Below the pieces are notes generated by a model, which made no database searches, was not told the origin of the DNA, and saw nothing but the letters and a program-made list of their open reading frames with translations. A program made the position numbers and the translations under genes. Positions 48,671 to 59,232 of a stretch of DNA of 64,000 nucleotides are shown here, in pieces. The stretch covers positions 149,617,501 to 149,681,500 of the forward strand of contig JAZBRS010000026.1 in NCBI GenBank assembly GCA_037176725.1, read 5' to 3'. The stretch is from Posidonia oceanica. Lineage: Eukaryota; Streptophyta; Magnoliopsida; Alismatales; Posidoniaceae. The stretch's first letter is position 1. Each line of letters starts with the position of its first letter.

Positions 48671-51600
48671 ACTGGAAAGATGCAAATGCAAATGATAAGT
48701 TTCAGACTTATCGACCGGAAGGATGAGTTTGGGACTCAACGACCTCAAAAGAAAAGAAAAGGTGATAAGTTTCGAACTTATCGACTGAAAGGATGAGTTT
48801 TGGACTCAACGACCGGAAAAGAAAGAGCAATAAGTTTCAGACTTATCGACCGAAAGTATGAGTTTCAGACTCATCGAACGGAAAAGAAAAAGTGATAAGT
48901 TTTAGACTTATTGACCAAAAGGATGAGTTTCAGACTCATCGACTGGAAAAGAAAAAGTGATAAGTTTCGGACTTATCAACCGAATGGATGAGTTTTGGAC
49001 TCATCAATCGGAAAAGAAAAAGTGATAAGTTTCGGACTTATCGACCGGAAGGATGAGTTTTGGACTCATCAACCGAGGATAGGTTTCGAACCTATCAACT
49101 AGAAAGGATGCAAATGCAAATGATAAGTTTTGAATTTATCGACCGGAAGGATGAGTTTTGGACTCATCGACCGCAAAAGAAAAGAAAAAGTGACTTATCG
49201 ACAAAAAGGATGAGTTTCGGACTCATCGACCGGAAAAGAAAAAGTGATAAGTTTCGGACTTATCGACCGGAAGGATGAGTTTTGGACACATCAACCGAGG
49301 ATAGGTTTCAGACCTATCGACCGGAAAGATGCAAATGCAAATGATAAGTTTCAGACTTATCGATCGGAACGAAGAGTTTTGGACCCATCGACCGCAAAAG
49401 AAAAGAAAAAGTGATAAGTTTCGGATTTATCGACTGAAAGGATGAGTTTCAGACTCATCGACCGGAAAAGAAAAAACCGAAAGGATGAGTTTCGGACTCA
49501 TCGACTGGAAAAGAAAAAGTGATAAGTTTCGGACTTATCAACCGAACGGATGAGTTTCGGACTCATCGATCGAGGATAGGTTTCAGTCCTATCGACCGGA
49601 AAGATGCAAATGCAAATGATAAGTTTCGGACTTATCGACCGGAAGGATGAGTTTCGGACCCATCGACCGCAAATGAAAAGAAAAAGTGATAAGTTTCGGA
49701 CTTATCGACTGAAAGGATGAGTTTCGGACTCATTGACCAGAAAAGAAATGTGATAAGTTTCGAACTTATCGACCGAAAGGATGAGTTTCGGACTCATCGG
49801 CTGAAAAAGAAAAAGTGATAAGTTTCGGACTTATCGACCGAAAGGATGAGTTTCAGACTCATCGACCAGAAAAGAAAAAGTGATAAGTTTCGGACTTATC
49901 GACCGGAAGGATGAGTTTCAGACTCATCGACCAAAAAAGTAAAAGTGATAAGTTTCGAACTTATCGACCGGAAGGATGAGTTTCGGACTCATCGACTAAG
50001 GATAGGTTTTGGACCTATCGACCAGAAAGGATGCAAATGCAAATGATAAGTTTCGGACTTATCGACCGGAAGGATGAGTTTTAGACTCATCGACCGCAAA
50101 AGAAAAGAAAAAGTAATAAATTTCGGACTTATCGACCGAAAGGTTGAGTTTTGGACTCATCGATCGGAAAAGAAAAAGTGATAAGTTTCGGACTTATCGA
50201 CCGAATGGATGAGTTTTGGACTCATCAATCGGAAAAGAAAAAGTGATAAGTTTCCGACTTATCGACCAGAAGGATGAGTTTCGGACTCATCGACCGAGGA
50301 TAGGTTTCAGTCCTATCGACTGGAAAGATGCAAATGCAAATGATAAGTTTCGGACTTATCGACTGGAAGAATGAGTTTCGGACCCATCGACCGCAAATGA
50401 AAAGAAAAAGTAATAAGTTTCGGACTTATCGACCGAAAGGATGAGTTTCGGACTCATTGACCAGAAAAGAAATGTGATAAGTTTCGAACTTATCGACCAA
50501 AAGGATAAGTTTCGGACTCATCGATCGAAAAATAAAAAGTGATAAGTTTTAGACTTATCGACCGAAAGGATGAGTTTCGGACTCATCGACTGGAAAAGAA
50601 AAAGTGATAAGTTTCGAACTTATCGACCGGAAGGATGTGTTTCAGACTCATCGACCAAAAAAGTAAAAGTGATAAGTTTCGAACTTATCGACCGAAAGGA
50701 TGAGTTTCGGACTCATCAACCGAGGATAGGTTTTGGACCTATCGACCAGAAAGGATGCAAATGCAAATGATAAGTTTCGGACTTATCGACCGGAAGGATG
50801 AGTTTTAGACTCATCGACCGCAAAAGAAAAGAAAAATTGATAAATTTCGGACTTATCGACCGAAATGTTGAGTTTTGGACTCATCGATCGGAAAAGAAAA
50901 AGTGATAAGTTTCAGACTTATCGACCGAATGGATGAGTTTTGGACTCATCAATCGAAAAAGAAAAAGTGATAAGTTTCCGACTTATCGACCAGAAGGATG
51001 AGTTTTGGACTCATCGACTGGTGATAGGTTTCGAACCTATCGACCGGAAAGGATGCAAATGCAAATGATAAGTTTCGGACTTATCGACTGGAAAGTTGAG
51101 TTTCGGACCCATCGATCGCAAAAGAAAAGAAAAAGTGATAAGTTTTGGACTTATCGACTGAAAGGATGAGTTTCAGACTCATCGATCGGAAAAGAAAAAG
51201 TGATAAGTTTTTGACTTATCGACTGAAAGGATGAGTTTCGGACTCATCGACCGAGGATAGGTTTCAAACCTATCATCCGGAAAGATTAAAATGCAAATGA
51301 TAAGTTTCAGACTTATCGACCGGAAGGATGAGTTTCGGACCCATCTACCGCAAAAGAAAAGAAAAAGTGATAAGTTTCGGACTTATTAACCGAATGGATG
51401 AGTTTCGGACTCATCGACCGGAAAAGAAAACGAAAATGTGATAAGTTTCGGACTTATCGATCGAAAGGATGAGTTTGGGACTCATCGACCAGAAAAGAAA
51501 GTGTGATAAGTTTCGAACTTATCGACTGAAAGGATGGGTTTCGGACTCATCGATCGGAAAAGAAAAAGTGATAAGTTTTAGACTTATCGACCGAAAGGAT

Positions 51601-51720
51601 GAGTTTCGGACTAATTGATCGAGGATCGGTTTCGGACCTATCGACCAGGAAAGCAAAAGAAAAAAGTGATAGGTTTCGGACTTATCGACCGATGATAGGT
51701 TTCGGACCAATCGACCGGAA
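48671..51720. repeat. Hairpin array, right part
   Basis: About 3 kb of the array described at 42170. Clean examples are GATAAGT 49882-49888 with ACTTATC 49894-49900; GATGAGT 49910-49916 with ACTCATC 49922-49928; and GATAGGT 50001-50007 with ACCTATC 50013-50019. Five-base loops read TTCGG, TTCAG, TTTGG, TTCGA or TTTAG. Higher-order units of several hundred base pairs end with the linker GATGCAAATGCAAAT. With the left part I estimate about one hundred hairpins. Confidence 0.95.
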
Positions 51721-52322
51721 AAGCAAAGAAAAAAGGGGCATCAGCAGATGAACTGGTGACAGTTAGGTATGTCAGCCAGGGGAATGATGGGGGAGTGATA
51801 CCATAGGGTAGCAAAAAAGATGCCCCTGGAATCAGGAATGATACCAGGGGACAGCCGAAGCGCCCTTGGTATCGAAATGCTAAGGATGGAGACAAAACTG
51901 ACATGTTTGCCAAACGAGTAGTTAGGGATACCAGCTTGGTGATGAGTTGATAGACTCATCACCGGATAGTTAGGGGTATCAGCCCAGATGATGATCCGGC
52001 TGAGGGCGCTCTACGGCCTTACTTGATTTGATGGCGTTGGTCTGCAGAGATTCTCACATCTGGATGGAATGCCAGGGCTCTCTTGCAACTTCCTTGTGCT
52101 GAGAGTCCTGGTCGCTGCTCCTAACTCTATGAACTACTCAATGCGTCCCATGCATTATTCTGGCAGCAAACCTGGCTAGAGGCCCCAAGGCATGATTGGC
52201 AAGAACATATATGCATCAAGCAAACTTGAAACACAAGCAGATGGCACAAAACATCTTTGCATTGATTAAGTCCCGGTTACATGCCTATAGCAGGGCGTAC
52301 AAGATACAGCATGACTCAAAAT
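51721..52322. other. T3 3' region between hairpin array and duplication
   Basis: Includes GATGAGT-TGATAG-ACTCATC near 51940-51960 and words shared with 41700-41790 (GATACCAGGGG). After 52000 the sequence is unique, with no recognised feature. Confidence 0.5.
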
Positions 52323-52660
52323 AGAACATGCAACCGCACAAACGCCCTAACTGGTTCGGGCTTTCTTAGACCTCCTGGAATCAAGGAATAGAGGTGCACC
52401 AGGTGAGATCTCGTTGATGGGCTAGAGTCCCTACACCTCAGTCACATACTCAGGGGTGCACCCTAAGCCTCTTGCAGCTGCAATGTCCGTCAGAACATGC
52501 AATTGCACAAACGTCCTAACTGGTCCGGGCTTTCTTTGACCTCCTGGAATCAGGGAATAGAGGTGTGCCAAGTGGGATCTCGTTGATGGGCCAGAGTCCC
52601 TGCACCTTAGTCACATACTTAGGGGTACATCTTGACCCTCTCGCAGCCGCGATGTCTGTC
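52323..52660. repeat. 169-bp tandem duplication in the T3 ORF tail
   Basis: Copy 1 (52323-52491) and copy 2 (52492-52660) both begin AGAACATGCAA and share most bases, for example ATCTCGTTGATGGGC. They differ at many positions, so the duplication is not recent. It covers the C-terminal coding end of the plant-mobile-domain-like ORF. Confidence 0.85.
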
Positions 52661-53719
52661 GACTGCACTCCATGGCGCATCAAGTTGGCAAGTTCTGTTG
52701 TAGCAGCAGTTGAACTAAGAGGATTGGGCTGAAGAAGCCTAGGCACTGTGCTGTCAACAATGGTGCCCTGCTGGAAGCCGAATTGCCGCATGACCTGGAT
52801 AGGGTGATATTCTACACCCTCGGTGAACCCTGGAAGCACGACTAGTCTCATGTCACGAGTGCTGAAGAAGACAGTGAACAGCTCAGCCGCGGATGGGATG
52901 ATACGCCAGGTTACTGCATCATCTGTTAGCTTTGACAGCTTCTCGCATTCTTCGTGGACGCTCTTGATAGTCCTAGCATGGCCGTTATTGCAGTATGTCT
53001 CAAAGGCTTGTCTTTAGGGGCGCAGAATATCCATGTCTAGCTGTCCGGCCAACCAAATTTGTATTAGGGTCCCGCAACCGTGGAAGTGGCGGCAGCAGTG
53101 TGAAACGCGATCCAGCCCACGGTAAGTCTCTGCCAAGACGACTGGTGCCAAAGTTGATCTGTCGGGTCACCACAGCAAATGCAATCTCAGCAACCTCGAT
53201 TGCAACCGTCATCCGGCCATGAGTAAAGATCAACTCTCCTAGGAAGCGGGTGACAAAGCCTTGGAGCCACAGCTCATCTCCGAGTGCGGTGCACTTCTTG
53301 GCAACTTTGTCGAAGTAATTCAGGCAGAGCATGGGCACAAGCCCGTCAATGCAAACCAGTCTCTTCATGCAGTCCACCGTAGAGAGTCCAATCAACTGGC
53401 TCAAGACTGCAACATAGCCGTCATGCCTCATGAACACAGCTGGTCTCATGAGCTTGGAGAAGCCGCAGATTCGGCGTACTTCCTCCAGCGTGGGCGTTAG
53501 CTTCATTTTGCCGAAACGGAAGACATGGTGGGCTGGTTTCCAGAATCTCACAGCAGCGCACAGGAGATGTCGGCTCACCTCCACGTCAGCCGCCCTCAAA
53601 AGCATGGACGGTATGCCCCACAAGCGCAACCTCTCGTAGTTACCCTTGGTGAGCTAGCCGATCCACTCTCGCAGAGTCTCAGAGTAATGTATCGGGGTCA
53701 CCAAAGTGGGGAAATCCAT
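52516..53719 (-). pseudogene. T3 extra ORF, plant-mobile-domain/DUF7745-like, broken
   Basis: Read on the minus strand. A likely start at 53719 (MDFPTLVTPIHYSETL) is followed by a TAG, then the long block from 53629: LRLWGIPSMLLRAADVEVSR, AVRFWKPAHHVFRFGKMKLT and PTLEEVRRICGF. A frameshift near 53010 leads to RQAFETYCNNG and to 52851-52516, with GVEYHPIQVMRQFGFQQG. The W/F-rich LTPTLEE segment and the YHPxxVxRQFGxxQ segment are what I know from plant-mobile-domain proteins carried by Tat-lineage and some Mutator elements; their function is not established. It lies downstream of integrase in the same orientation, an extra ORF3-type position. Family assignment is from memory of motifs. Confidence 0.6.
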
Positions 53720-54950
53720 TGTACAAGAGAGAGAATGCAGGCAACTGGTGCAAAGTCTTCAAGTACCTACAGCCAAGGCTGTGGTTCATCAGATAATATA
53801 TAGGGACATAATCACTGGCTGTCAAGGAAGCAGATTTCAAAGCTAGTACAACAGTTCAATATGTTAATAGCTAGCATTCAAATCATAGAAACTAAGCACA
53901 TTCAAGCCAAGGGGTTTCGCCTGCATGGGGCGGAGTTGCACAAGAAAGAGCTGGTAGGAGCTCTAGACCAGTGTGATTTGAAGGAGGTCAACCTGTGCTC
54001 GATAGAAATACTGTCTCAGTGCCAAGCTGAGTCTTGCTGAGTGGAAGGATAGAGAAAAAGGAATGATTGATGATGTAGATATATGCATAGTTTATGATTG
54101 ATATGTATTGCCCTCAGTATAGGGAGTGCTTAGCGCCTGCTGCAGAGGAAGAGAGTGGTCCCTAATTCACTGGACTCTACTCAGACTCCTAACTTGTTGG
54201 TGGCACTCTGGAATGGGTGATGATTTTGTGTTTTGATGGTGGTGTGGTGAGGACAGGCTCCACGCCAAACTCTCAATGACTTACACCTACTCTTTTCATT
54301 TTTTCTTATTTCTTTTGCTCTGACATAGGTGTGTAGGTTTCCCCTATCCCTTGCTTGGAGGTAATGGGCACCTAGTTTGAGGCTGGAGAGCTGCTTGCTA
54401 GATAGAGGTGGCTAGGCCCTGTGGGATTTGTAGATTTCCCAAGCATGAACTTCAACTCCTCTCCAAGGTAAGTAGGAGGGAGGGGGTTACACTGCACACC
54501 TCTATCTCTAGGGCCGACTTCCGTCTTCGCCTTTTATTTTCTTTCTTTCTTTTTATGCCCATGCTTAGACGTGTATTCTTTTATAGCTCACACTCTCGCT
54601 CACACCCTAACATTTTATCTTCCTCTAGAGGTGTAAGTCCTAGGGGGTTTGGGCATTTCACCTGTTCTCACTGAGTGGTGGCTCCCTCACTGGTTAGTAC
54701 ATCTAAGTAGTGCCAGGTAAGGTAGAGTAGACTGTTTCCAGAGCAAGCAAGCACTTTCGATTTCATCATCGGGCTATGATTGTAATGCATGATTCTATTC
54801 TCTCTTTTTTTGGCTTTTTTTTTTTTGATGAATGAGACAGGGCTAAAGAGGAAAATGCATGGAGATGCACAAGGGTGAAAATGCATGAGACAGGATAGAG
54901 GAAGTGGGGTCTGCAAGGTGTGGGTCATTCCAGGCTACTGATAGTACTTC
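53720..54950 (-). other. T3 spacer between integrase and extra ORF
   Basis: About 1.2 kb without a recognisable domain on either strand. Short pyrimidine-rich stretches lie at 54290-54310 and 54530-54550. It could contain an intron or the 5' untranslated part of the extra ORF, but no clear splice pair was seen. Confidence 0.4.
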
Positions 54951-55345
54951 TTGAGGTAGCATGAGTTGACCAGCTCCGACTACCCGACCTGGTCCATGTC
55001 CTCAAGGATTGCTGCGCCGCCAGAGAATGTCTGCTTGACCACAAAGGGGCCACGCCCATTGGGCCGGAATTTGCCTCGGCCGTTAGGGAGATGAATGGCT
55101 TGCAGAATGAGATCCCCTAGCTGGAAACTTCTGGGCTGAACTTTCTTCAGGTATGATGCTCTGGCCATCTGCTTCTGGTAACACCGAGCATTGTGCATGG
55201 CTTGTAGTCTATGCTCATCAACCAGGTTTAGTTGGACACAGCAGTCTTCGACCCATTCTGCCTCCTCCAGTTTAGCTTCTCGTAGGATCTGCAATGAGGG
55301 GATCTCTTCTTCGACGGGCAGCACTGCCTCCATGCCGTATGCTAG
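54951..55345 (-). pseudogene. T3 integrase C-terminal part
   Basis: Minus-strand translation contains GMEAVLPVEEEIPSLQIL, the usual Tat/Ogre sequence just after the integrase core, then EEAEWVEDC, KKVQPRSFQLGDL and GKFRPNGRGPFVVKQTFSGG. This is the region that binds DNA. The catalytic DDE core and zinc finger are absent: the sequence passes directly into the RNase H tail on its upstream side near 55345-55460. Confidence 0.8.
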
Positions 55346-55449
55346 TTAGTACGAGGTGGCTATTCTTCTGCTGGATCTACTTCTTCTATACTCATGCAAT
55401 GCACAGGCTGCTCCATGCGGATAACTGATACGTCCACTGCATGGTCTTC

Positions 55450-56322
55450 AGGTATGCTGAGCTAGGATGTCAAGGTTGCCAATGCATCTGCGTATGCGTT
55501 CCTTGCTCTGTTCATGTACGTGAAGCGGATGCTTTCAAATTCTTCTATCAGCTTCAGCAGGTATTCGTGATATGGCACAAGCTTGGGATCTTTTGTCTTC
55601 CAGTCACCATTCACTTGGGAGATCATTAGCATGGCATCACCGTGTACATGCAGCTTTCGCACCTCATGCTCGAGTGCGACCTTCAATACCAAGATGCACG
55701 CTTCATATTCTGCTTCGTTGTTGGTGCATTTAAAGGTCAGCTTTCTTGCAAAGGGAATCATCTGCCCCTACGGCGTTGTTAGCACTGTGCCTACGCCTCG
55801 ACCTTTTTTGTTGACAGCACCATCAAAGTACAATTGCCATTGCTCCTGGTCTTCGGGGTCCTTCTCATCAGAATCCTCCATTGCGAAAAGGATGTCCCCG
55901 TCAGGGAACTGTGTCTGGAGAAGCTGATACTCAAGCAATGGAAAGTCGGCTAGGTGATCTGCCATGGCTTGCCCCTTCATTGATTTCTACGTGACGAAGG
56001 TGATGTTGTACTGAGACAGCAACACCTGCCACTTGACACATCTACCCACCATAGCTGGCTTCTGGAAGAGGAACTTAATGGGGTCATGCCGACATAGGAG
56101 CTGAACTGGGTACGCCATCATGTAGTGCGTCATTTTCTATGCGGCTCAGATGAGGGATAGGCAGGTTCTCTCTATCGTGCTATACCTGGCTTCGCAATCA
56201 TTAAATTCCTTGCTCAGGTAATAGATGGCATGTTCCTTTCTACCCGATTCGTCATGTTGGTTCAAGACTACGTCCATGGAATGCTGCATGATAGAAAGGT
56301 ATAGAATCAAGAGTCTCCCTAG
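55450..56322 (-). pseudogene. T3 RT end and RNase H, truncated by T5
   Basis: From 56322 downward the minus strand reads LILYLSIMQHSMDVVL, then RKEHAIYYLSKEFND and RCVKWQVLLSQYNI. This is the end of RT and the first RNase H of a Tat element. It is followed by WQLYFDGAVNKKGRGVG and NNEAEYEACILVLK, the second (archaeal-type) RNase H typical of Tat/Ogre, with YFDG, E and D motifs visible. Stops interrupt it near 56145 and 55990. The reading frame is cut at 56322 by the T5 LTR. Confidence 0.85.
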
Positions 56323-57669
56323 TGTAGATACCCTGTTTTGGCACTCCCTTCATGGTAGTATAGTCTATTGCATTAAGTCGCCCTTAGAAGCTCTTTGCTC
56401 AATCCAAGACATCCTACTTGAGCCAAATACCTTTTCTCCGGTTCAGAACGTTATCCCTATCTAAGCCTCAAGTGTCAACAACTTGAATGTTCTTCATTTC
56501 TTGACCAAATTTGGAAGAAGGACTGACTGAGGGTGTTGTATGCTGGGTTCCTAGCTTATAACGTTGGCTGCTGGTTTTCCAGTGGCTAACATTGGCTGCT
56601 GGTTTTCCAGTGTCTAACGTGGAGCCCAGTGCTAGCCCCAAACTTTCTTTATTTGGCCAAATCCAAAATCCGTGTTTTTGCCTTCTTTAGACTTTGTTGA
56701 CTAGTCAAAGCAATTAACACCAGCTTAGTGGCACTTAATCGTATTTTAATTAGGGGATATTCCTTGATCCTGGCAGCTGTGCTTCGGAGGCCGTTATTCG
56801 CTGGACTCCCAGCGTATAACGTTATCCGCTGGTTTCCAACGTATAACACCCCTGAATTGGAAAGTTTGCTGATCTATTCATTCAATTCCTTTTTGTTCCC
56901 CTTGCTTCTATAAAAGCAGGGGTAACCCCACCGGGTCGACGGCGGGATTTTTGATATAGGAGGGAATTCTTGGAGAGAAGTGAGACTTTTGAGAATTGAA
57001 ATAGTGGAGAGATCCCTAGAGAGAGAAACCACATTTCAAGAGAATTTTGAGAAAGAGGATAGAGTCTTGGAAAGAGCTTGAGTCTCCCTTTGTCGTCAGT
57101 AGCATCATGTCGACATATCTTGCACTCCATGCATAGATAAAAAGTGGACTCTCTTCATTTTGTTTTCCCTTTTTCATATCGCATATTTAATTCCATAGTA
57201 TAATCAAGCATATTCAGTACATATATTGTTGTAGCTAGGCATACATTTCCATTAGTTGCAATTGAGGGGATCAAACCCCTCGGGTACGTATTTCGTTGTG
57301 TTTCTTTATTTCCCATTTTATTTATTCTGAATAAGTTACTACACCATATTGATCCCTATCTACGTTATTTCTGTTGTTTTGTTAACGTTTGTCATACAAG
57401 GAGGAAGAAGAAAGAAGAAGAAACTCACCAAGCACGGGCACCCTTGGGCAACGCAGGCATTGTCCCAAGGTAGCAGAACCCACAACCATCACACATCTCC
57501 CAAGGCGTCTCGAGGGCCAGTGAAAGCAAACCAAGAGTGGCGATCACACTGACTTCAACACACGTGGAGTGGAGAAGTTAGATTCAAAAAAGGGGATGTT
57601 GAGAAAGAGCAAGCATAAGCTTAAAACAAGCCTTTCCTTCTCCAAACCTCCCAAAACCCCATATCCACA
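56323..57669 (+). mobile_element. T5 5' LTR (Tat-like), end approximate
   Basis: It starts TGTAGATACCCTGTTTTGGC, directly after T3 RNase H coding sequence (last five target bases CCTAG, 56318-56322). Its start is related to the T1, T3 and T4 LTRs, but it is much shorter. The end is placed at CCACA (57669) because a primer-site-like string follows at 57673. An alternative end is TTACTACA at 57343, which resembles the ends of T3 and T4. It contains a TATA box and two inverted-repeat modules. Confidence 0.65.
56907..56916 (+). promoter_or_regulatory. Probable TATA box of the T5 LTR
   Basis: CTATAAAAGC lies in a suitable context about 580 bp into the LTR, followed by a GC-rich stretch. It is the best match to a plant TATA box in this LTR; activity is inferred. 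Confidence 0.55.
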
Positions 57670-57672
57670 GTC

Positions 57673-57690
57673 TGGCGATCACGGTGGGAC
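57673..57690 (+). other. Probable T5 primer binding site
   Basis: TGGCGATCACGGTGGGAC is a degenerate match to the T1 site TGGTGACTTCGCTGGGGA. A second, weaker copy (TGGCGATCACACTGACTT) lies at 57538. Only one can be the real site. Confidence 0.45.
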
Positions 57691-59232
57691 AGCTAAAAGT
57701 GCCCCCGTGCAAGGTGAGTAAGCCCTTCCTTATTCTTCCTCCTCATTATTGACATTCCTAGTTTTAATTTTTAGTTTCTTAGTTTCTCTTAAGTTTTAAA
57801 GAAGCAGTGAAATTCCTCATAGTGTTTCGAGGCACCGTGATCTTTTCTTGTTTTCTTTTATGTTCAAAATAATTGAAATCACCTCCCCTTCTCTCTGGGA
57901 TTCTCGGGCGTGGGGGTGATCTATAAAAGCTACTGTTTTTCTGAAAAAACACTGTCAGTACGTTATACGCGATATCTACTGCGTCCAACATTAGACACTC
58001 CAGTATACGCGTCCAGTGACCACTGAACAGAAACCTTTCTATTTTAAAGTTTTCTTAGTTTTCTTTTTATAACTGGTCCAAGGACTAAGGTATGAGGTGA
58101 TCGGCTTTGCCGTAGGGACCGGAACCTTAATCTTTGGGTGCTTTTTAAAAATAAAAAAAAATCGAATCTTTCTATATGACTTGCATGGCCCTTATTGGGA
58201 ACTAATTGCTTGTATCATTTCTTGAGTTATATAAGTAACCATTTAGGTCCCGAGCACCTCTGTTGCAAAGGGCATAGAAAAGGTACTTGAATTGTCATTT
58301 TCTTTCACAAGGGGCCCTCTTACTTCCTTAACTTTTTGTGAAAGTTAATTAAAACCTCAAGTTTTGATTTATATTCCTCCCTCTTCCTTTCGGTGGTTTG
58401 ATTGTGCTTGGTGTGATTGTCCCGTGAGAGACCCGATCAATCCTGAGTACGCTAGGCTCTACCTCTACAGGGTAGGGACCTAAGTGTATTCAGGCTCCCT
58501 TTAGCATCCTCAGGAGTTGAGGTAGGAGGCAGTATCAAAAATATATATATATATTTACCTATTTTGTGAGGAGCCATAGAAATCTCGGAAAAGAAGCCAT
58601 ACCTAAGCCTTAAGGAACCCTGAGAGCTACGTAGGTTTAAAACACTAATCTCAAAGCAAAAATAGAAATTAAAACTTTAAATCGCTGTCTGAAAGTATTT
58701 CTGTGCAATTCCCTATAACAGGATGTTAGCCGCTGGAATCTCTGCGTCTAACGTTGGACGCTGTAGATACCGCATTTAACGCATACTTCGCTTGGCTGTT
58801 TATTTTCTAGCTTTTTTGTGGTGGATTGATTGCAAGGTAAAACATTTGAAAGCAAAACAGTAACAGTGACAGTTTTATATGCAATTTTTTTTTTACTTTT
58901 TAGGAACCTATATTAAATCGCAAAATTTTGAAATTTCTCTTTTGTGTAAACACTTGTAATCCTTCATTTATATAAAAGAAAAAAAAAGAAGAGAGAGAAA
59001 GAAAAAAAAAAGGAGAAAAGGAAAAGAAAAAAAGAGAGAAAAAAAGAAAGGAAAAAAAGAAAAGAAAAGAAAAACAAAAAAAACAGAGAGAAGAAAGAAA
59101 CATTGAAAACAAAGAAGAGCAGAGGAATACAGTTGAGGGCGTTGAACGCTGAAACCTCCACGTCCAACATTGTACGCTGCATTTTGAGGCGTATTACGCC
59201 CTGAAGCCAATCTCATTATATTAGTTGCTACA
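57691..59232 (+). other. T5 untranslated leader
   Basis: Non-coding leader before gag, containing three of the inverted-repeat modules, a purine tract and several plausible splice-like signals. No ORF with a known domain. Confidence 0.6.
58973..59105. repeat. Purine (A/G) tract
   Basis: About 130 bp almost entirely of A and G on the plus strand, just upstream of T5 gag. The spurious phenylalanine-rich frames on the minus strand come from it. Confidence 0.9.

Larger units (their letters stand above)
56536..59196. repeat. Five twin/triple-dyad modules in T5 LTR and leader
   Basis: The same architecture as in the T1 LTR, with 28-nt phasing and mostly 10-nt cores. Left-arm starts are 56536/56564/56592 (triple), 56794/56822, 57963/57991, 58726/58754 and 59142/59170. 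Arms alternate between a GGAC type (TTGGACGC, GCGTCCAA) and an ATAC type (TTATACGC, GCGTATAA). The last module lies just before the gag start at 59233. Confidence 0.85.

Noticed and set aside
42170..51720. Regular repeats with spacers resembling a CRISPR array
   Set aside because: The spacers are themselves repeated linkers, the repeat is a short palindrome with three variants, and the surrounding sequence is a plant retrotransposon.
57343..57555. T5 LTR end at 57343 with primer site at 57538
   Set aside because: The end TTACTACA fits other LTR ends, but the putative primer site is 194 bp away and matches less well than the one at 57673; it remains an alternative.
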